From Conidiobolus incongruus B7586 (lineage: Eukaryota; Entomophthoromycota; Entomophthoromycetes; Entomophthorales; Conidiobolaceae): DNA of 15,453 nt. Positions 9,892-15,453 of this stretch are shown piece after piece. The DNA lies in contig JNEM01013490.1 in assembly GCA_000697335.1 (NCBI GenBank), forward strand, positions 1 through 15,453. Direction: 5' to 3'. The notes below the pieces were generated by a model. That model was not told the origin of the DNA. It saw nothing but the letters and a program-made list of their open reading frames with translations, and ran no database searches. The number at the start of each line of letters is the position of its first letter. Position 1 is the first letter of the stretch. The translations under genes were made by a program, and so were the position numbers.

Positions 9892-11100
9892 TAGATATAT
9901 ATATATAATAATTTTTTTAATTAAAAAAATAATCTTTTAAAATTAAATATTTAATTTAATTATATTAAAACTAAATAATAATTATCAAAATTTTTTTATT
10001 TTAATTTTAGTAAATTTAAACCATAAAGCTTTTAATATTATATAAAATTCACAGGTAATTTTAATAATAAAATATTATTTAGACTAATAATTTATTGCTA
10101 GGAAAATTATTTTAAGGTTTAAAAAAAATTATCTAAACTTGTTAAAATCTAAAACATTGATTTTAAATATTAATTTTTTATTGTTAATAGAGTAAGAAAA
10201 TATATTAAGAGGTATTTTTTATTTCAGCTAAAGAATTATCAAAATATTTTAATATTAGTTATATAAGTATTTTGTATATCTTAAAGTTTAAATTAAAAAT
10301 AATTAATTAAAATATAAAATAAATACCTTATAATTTAAGTAAAGCTTAAAAAAAGCTAAAGTAGCTATTGTTAAACAAAGCTTACTAAGGTATAATTAGA
10401 GACTAAAGCTTTTAAAAAGAAATTATTATAATTTATGAATCTTAAACTTTTTTGTATAATTTTTATTAAAATATTAATCAAGATTTTAAATTAAATTAAC
10501 CCCCTTTATAAATTCCTTTAAATGAACAATATATTAATAAACAATTGTTAATTATTATAATAAATTATTATAATATATACTATTGTTATTTAGTTTTTCA
10601 AAAAATATTAATTAATAGTAGATTTTATATTGCTTTTTTAAATAAAACTATTTTTAATTGATATTATTAATATAATTTGAAAAAAACTTATTATTTTATA
10701 TGATAATTAAAAAATACATAAATTAGTAAAAAACTTTCTAATTAAAAAGAATTAAAAAAAATTACCATATTTAATATATTCTTTAGATTATATCTTATGT
10801 GATTATAATTGTTTTAGGCAATTAAAAAACTAGCTTATAAGAAAGAAAATTTCTATAAGAAAATTTAATTAATTTATAAAATATTAAATTTTAATCATTA
10901 AAAAAATTATTTTTTAAGTATTAGAATTTTATTAAAAGTATGGTAAAAAATATTAAAAATAAAAGGATTTATTAGTTATTTATTATATATTTATTTTTAA
11001 TTATTATATATTAAAATCTTTGTTTTTTTTAATCATAAAAAATTCCCATTATTTAAATTACAAAGTAATATATTTAATTTATTAATTATTAAATAACTGG
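9892..11100 (+). mobile_element. Mariner-type element, degraded copy 2
   Basis: This is the direct repeat of copy 1, sharing the start (atatataataattttttt), the motif aaaaattcccatta near the end (about 11038-11052) and collinear content throughout. It ends near 11100 at ...aaataactgg. Its base composition is even more AT-rich than copy 1, so it has suffered more or longer mutation. Direct orientation suggests either two insertions or a tandem duplication. Confidence 0.7.
10000..10975 (+). pseudogene. Mariner-type DD34D transposase, broken (copy 2)
   Basis: It is collinear with the copy 1 transposase. Recognisable parts include the V-N-R-V-R-K-Y-I start of the second helix-turn-helix near 10180-10210. 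The second Asp is at 10702-10704 and the third Asp at 10801-10803 within the same C-D-Y-N-C-F motif. The interval between them is 32 residues, two fewer than in copy 1, so two codons have been lost here. The frame ends at TAG 10973-10975. Stops and frame changes are frequent. The start is an estimate. Confidence 0.7.
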
Positions 11101-11920
11101 TTTAAAATTTGTTTTATTAAAATATTAACCATTTTTCATATTTCATCACTTAATATATAATAAACCAGTTTTTAGCTGATTATAGAATTATTAAAAAATT
11201 TATGTAAATATAATTGTATTTAGTTTGCTTGAAAAATGATAGACTTTCCAATAAAATATCAATATCAATTTTGAATTAATATATATATCATTTTAATATC
11301 GAAAATAATGATTTTATATATAATAATATTACGTTTAGTAAAAATTTAGTTGAGAAATATATTGGAATAACTAGTGATTGGAAATTGCAAAATATATTTT
11401 CAAATCAATATATTTAATTATATTTTAGTGATAATGACAAATATATTTAAATTAAATATATAGGGTTAATGAATATTTTGTTTATCATAAAATATGACAC
11501 AACAGATGAATTACTATAATTTTAATTGATACTAAATTACTGATTATATAATATTTGAATCCTTGATACTAAGAAAAAGATAGTAATTGAAGTTAGACAA
11601 AAAGAATTATTAAGCTAATTTAATATAATTCTAACTTCTTTAATTATTTATTTAATCCCTTATATAATCTTATAGTTTAAAAAATAATTTGAAAAAATAT
11701 GATCAATACCAAAAAATATTGTAGAAAGATTAATTACATTTTAAAATTCTAAAATATTATTAATCTTTATTAAATCAAATCAAAAAATTTTATAAATTAT
11801 AAATATGTATGGAATGAATAATGAAATTAATTTTAAAATTTAGTTATTGAAGGAAGGAAAAATGAAATGGTGTTAAATGATTAATTAAATGGAATATGAA
11901 TAGGATGGTAGAATGGTGAT
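11101..11920. other. AT-rich spacer downstream of the vezatin-like gene
   Basis: No gene or RNA is recognisable here. From about 11850 the composition shifts toward that of the adjoining gene. The gene is transcribed leftward, so its 3' untranslated region and polyadenylation signal must lie in the right-hand part. AT-rich stretches that could serve are too common to choose among. Confidence 0.5.
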
Positions 11921-14346
11921 TTAAGATTCTAAAGATTGACAACGATCATTTACGGGAGTGTTTGGCCTTATGTCATTTTGGTTAATTTGGTCGAAAGTAT
12001 TAGACATTGGTGAGCTTGATGGCATCGACTTCGGCCTGGGTTTCGATCTCAACTCCTCCATCTTAAGCTGATGACTTCGAATTGCTAAATTAAGTTCCTG
12101 AACCATGACCGCCACGTTGGGACGAGGTGAATTCCTTTCCTAAACATAAGATTAGCTCAAAGTCCTTAGAATTTGAGACATTTGGTAACTTACCGATCTT
12201 CGTTTCTCCTTATTAAGTTTAATACGTTCTTCTCGGGTCAGCTTACTCTAAAATATCTGTGAATAATTTTAAAAATTGAAATGTTTGCAAAATAAATACC
12301 TTGGTCAATTCATTTAACTTGTTAATATCGGGGGAAATGATAGGTAGTGGTTCCATTTCAAATACTTCGGATTCATGGGTGAGCAAGCTGTGGAGGTTTT
12401 TGACTGGTTGGGTATCGTCACAGTTGAATACTTCTTTATCATCAAGCTCGAGATCGGGATTGATCACTGGAGACTTTGAGATCTCTTCCTCCTCAATGAG
12501 TGTGAGAGACGGAGACAGAGTTGTAGGACCTAAATATCATAGTGTTAAATTGACATAATCTAATTATATAAGAAAGTAGAATACTTGAGTTGAAAGATTG
12601 TGACCACTCTTGTAACAAGTGCTCAGATTTTTTCGAAGATTCAGCCAGTTTGAATATAGATTGAGTCATTTGTTTGAACTCATTAATTACACTATCAATA
12701 GCTTTTTGGGTTTCTTCAACGTCGTTTTTCAATGTGGCTATTGCAGATAAATTAATTAAATTATTTGAATTTAGTTAATAAAATAAACTTACAGGATTGG
12801 GTAATATTTGAGATGGAAGTGTTGACAACATGAAATTGTGCGAACCAGCTGCGCATCTCCAACTCCAAACTATTTAAACTTCGGTTCAATTTAATTAAAG
12901 CATTCATCTGGTCGTCGTCACCGGAATGGACGGATGTTATTGACGATTTTTTACGATGGTGCCTCATTATACTGCTATCAAAACCATCTAAATCAAACGA
13001 TGAATATACATTTAATAAATTCATAGCAATTAAACTTACTTGAAGTAGTATTGGAGTAACTAAAATGGAATACCTCCTTTAATTGGATTTTGATACCGTT
13101 TCCAATCAATGCCAGTTGATTGAAATTAGGATTGAAATAATTGAGAAATTTAGTTTTTAAAATTAATTTAAATTTGATTAAATTAAAAATCATATTGAGT
13201 AAAGTTTTGCGAGTTGTATAAAGTTGCTCGTATTGTAACTTGAGCTGTTGAAGCCATGTCATATTGTCGAGATTGGAGTGAAGATTTCTGATATGCTGAA
13301 GATGTTCAAGCTCCTCGGAACTGTAGGGCAAATCAAACTCTCGAATTAAACTGGTTTGACATTTGTGGTAAGCATCTTGCAAAGTGCGGATGCTGTCCAT
13401 TAACATTTCTTTCGATTCGTCCGAAATGGACTCAGCGTGATCGTGCTTAATACCCGATCTAAACCCTTTGGAAATCAGCTCCACTTCCTGTAGCCAATTG
13501 ATTATTGTTTTGAAATCCTTGTCAAGCTCCAAGTAAATTTGAATGAATTGGTTCAGGTTACTGATAAACTGAGTGAGTTTTTTAAACCATAAATTCAAAT
13601 AGTAAAATCGTACAATTGTCGAGCACGTGAAAATGGTAATTAAAAAGTTGACAAATGTGGACCTGAAATGATTTTGATAAAGCAGAGCCAGTAGTATTCC
13701 CAATACGCCCAGAAGAATATATCGATGGCGCATTGGTAATAAATTGGATGTTTTGGGACGAGGTACACAATGCTTTTCAAAATCAATATGTCCATTTTTA
13801 GTTTTAAACTTCCAAATACTGTCTGGTAAATCTAACCAACCATAATAATCTATCTTTTCCACGGAACAATCTATTAAATGATCAAATTCTTTGTTGATAA
13901 CTGTTTCCGCAGTTAATAAATCCTAAACCATCAAATTATTAAAAGACAAAATCAATAAAATAAAAGTGCATTTTACTCTGAAAAATTTATAAAAACTTTT
14001 TAATTTAAACTCTTTGGATAAAAATTGGTACCATTCTTTAAAATTTAAATTGGCTTTATCCGAATTGGAATTTGATTCAGTATGAGTTTGAGGTTTGATA
14101 TTATCAATATTTGGAAAGCGTTCTTTGGAGTCCGGAGTTGGAAAGAATTGAAATTGTTCATTAAAATTATCAGTTGCTCCTTGCTCTAAAGGAATTTCAA
14201 TTAATTAATTATTATACAGAAAATAATTTGAATCAAATTTTACCCTCTAAATATTGTGCAAGTGGTGAGCCTTCAAATATTATCTCAGAAGTACTGTGTT
14301 CATGTTGACAATGGTCATTTTTTCTATCTTCAGTGGAATTATTCAT
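11921..14346 (-). CDS. Vezatin/Inp2-family membrane protein, eight exons
   Basis: Predicted 681-residue protein. Exons: 14346-14244, 14185-13977, 13922-13040, 12987-12793, 12737-12585, 12529-12300, 12247-12194, 12139-11921 (TAA at 11923-11921). All seven introns are GT...AG, 52-58 nt, and join in frame. The N-terminus has F-E-G-S-P-L-A-Q-Y-L-E (residues 24-34). A membrane hairpin follows: segments at about 172-187 (ILLGVLGILLALL) and 193-214. Next comes W-L-Q-E-V-E-L-I-S-K-G-F-R (247-259), the hallmark of the vezatin domain (PF12632). Residues 400-515 look helical; 527-530 are EEEE; 594-607 hold a charged LTREERIKLNKEK motif. In yeast, Inp2 is the peroxisomal receptor for myosin Myo2, and animal vezatin binds myosin VIIA. 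A role in organelle-myosin linkage is therefore inferred from family. An in-frame ATG at 14367 would add seven residues; 14346 is preferred for its A at -3. The gene appears intact and much less AT-rich than its surroundings. Confidence 0.85.
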
Positions 14347-15453
14347 TTTAGTATTATATTCATTCATCAATAAATATTAAAATCCATAAATAAGTATTAA
14401 AGTGATAAAGTTCCAATTTTAAATTAATAAAATATATCAATAATATCTTAAATAGGCTTAAGAATATTAAATAAAAGGTTATAAAAATTATTTACAAAAG
14501 CAAAGCATTATAAATTAAAATTCAATAATTTGACAATTCATTTATATATAAATTACTACAAAAACGTCAACTTGATTTAACCAAATCTACTTATTGTGTA
14601 AAGTTAAATTATCCTAATTTGTCTTTTCTTCAATTCCATAATTTTTTTATAATTGGACAGATTGCATGCAAAGATTTCATTAATTTCATTGTTTTCGTCA
14701 TATGATATAATGAAATCATTTTAAGTGATTTTATTTTGAATAAAAATTTTTAACCTTAATGGTTAAATTATTTTTTGACAAAAATTTCAGTTTATTCAAG
14801 TAGTCCTTTCAGTCCTGATTGTCAATAATTTTATGGGGAATTTCAATATGATTCCAAATTCGATTATTAAATTATTATTAATGCATATCAATTTTTTATC
14901 ACATTTACAAATATTAATTAATGATCATCTATTTATCAATATTTAACATCAAAATAAATTATAAATTCTCCATTTTAAATACAATTAATATGAATAAAAA
15001 TATAAGTGAATAAAAAATTAGGTGAATTTATTCATAAATCGAATATTCTGCAATATTTCAATGATAAATTTTGGAATTAATTCATTCAAACTTATCAAAT
15101 ATTATTTTTAAAATACTACAAATAAAATATAAAAAATTACAAAATTTAAGTCTGTAACCAATAACTATATTAAATATTATATTGATAATATAATATATTT
15201 TATCACTCTAATTCTAGACTGCTGAATTTATACTTTAATAATTTAATTATAATTATTATTGATTATATGAAGATTTATATTGAACTATATATACCTTAAT
15301 AAAATAACATTATTTTCAATAATCAATTTACCAAAACCAATGAATTTACTTTAATCAATAAACTGAATGGATTAGCAATTCATTTAACTATTCTTTAATT
15401 AATATTAGAGTTTAAGTTTATATAACCTCTGATAGTATTATTTTATTATATAT
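14347..15453. other. AT-rich upstream region of the vezatin-like gene
   Basis: No gene is seen. The leftmost part should hold the promoter and 5' leader. On the minus strand a six-codon upstream reading frame (ATG 14387-14385, TGA 14369-14367) overlaps the alternative in-frame ATG at 14367-14365 as TGATG. An inverted repeat pairs gatttcatta (14673-14682) with taatgaaatc (14708-14717), a perfect 10-base stem with a 25-base loop, of unknown meaning. Nothing else stands out. Confidence 0.5.

Noticed and set aside
12301-12558. An 85-codon plus-strand open frame, serine-rich
   Set aside because: It is the antisense shadow of exon 6 and an intron of the minus-strand vezatin-like gene and has no features of its own.
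13582-13770. A 62-codon minus-strand open frame
   Set aside because: It overlaps exon 3 in another frame; the exon 3 frame carries the domain and membrane segments.
1-15453. CRISPR array, tRNA, rRNA or bacterial-type operon
   Set aside because: No regularly spaced short repeats, cloverleaf folds or rRNA motifs were seen, and gene structure is eukaryotic.

Overview
The window looks like fungal nuclear DNA from a genome with AT-rich, mutation-degraded repeat blocks beside compact genes. The gene at its right end has seven 52-58 nt GT...AG introns, and its protein resembles the vezatin/Inp2-type membrane proteins of filamentous ascomycetes. The transposon copies carry the scars expected of repeat-induced point mutation (RIP): old Trp and Gln codons now read as TAA or TAG, and Asp and Glu codons read as Asn and Lys. 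The species cannot be named from this alone; an ascomycete is the best guess.

Layout. Positions 1 to about 3500 are very AT-rich and hold no gene I can recognise. A broken Ty1/Copia pol fossil on the minus strand lies at about 3500-4350, followed by more featureless AT-rich DNA to about 5710. Positions 5714-8622 form a near-perfect 2.9 kb palindrome made of two head-to-head Tc1-type (DD34E) transposons. Its outer ends are the same terminal sequence, and each is flanked by TA. Directly to its right are two mariner-type (DD34D) relics in tandem, same orientation, at about 8625-9853 and 9892-11100. After a short AT-rich spacer comes the only intact gene, at 11921-14346 on the minus strand. The last 1.1 kb is AT-rich upstream DNA.

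The functional content is one gene. It encodes a predicted 681-residue protein with two membrane segments and a vezatin-type domain, the family that includes the peroxisome-inheritance Myo2 receptor Inp2. Everything to its left is a graveyard of mobile elements from three families. The part most worth a second look is the Tc1 palindrome: it appears to be an inverted dimer whose two outer ends are both the transposase-3' end of the element, with IR/DR-style (paired direct repeat) termini. I see no sign of a defence system, metabolic cluster, RNA gene or CRISPR array.
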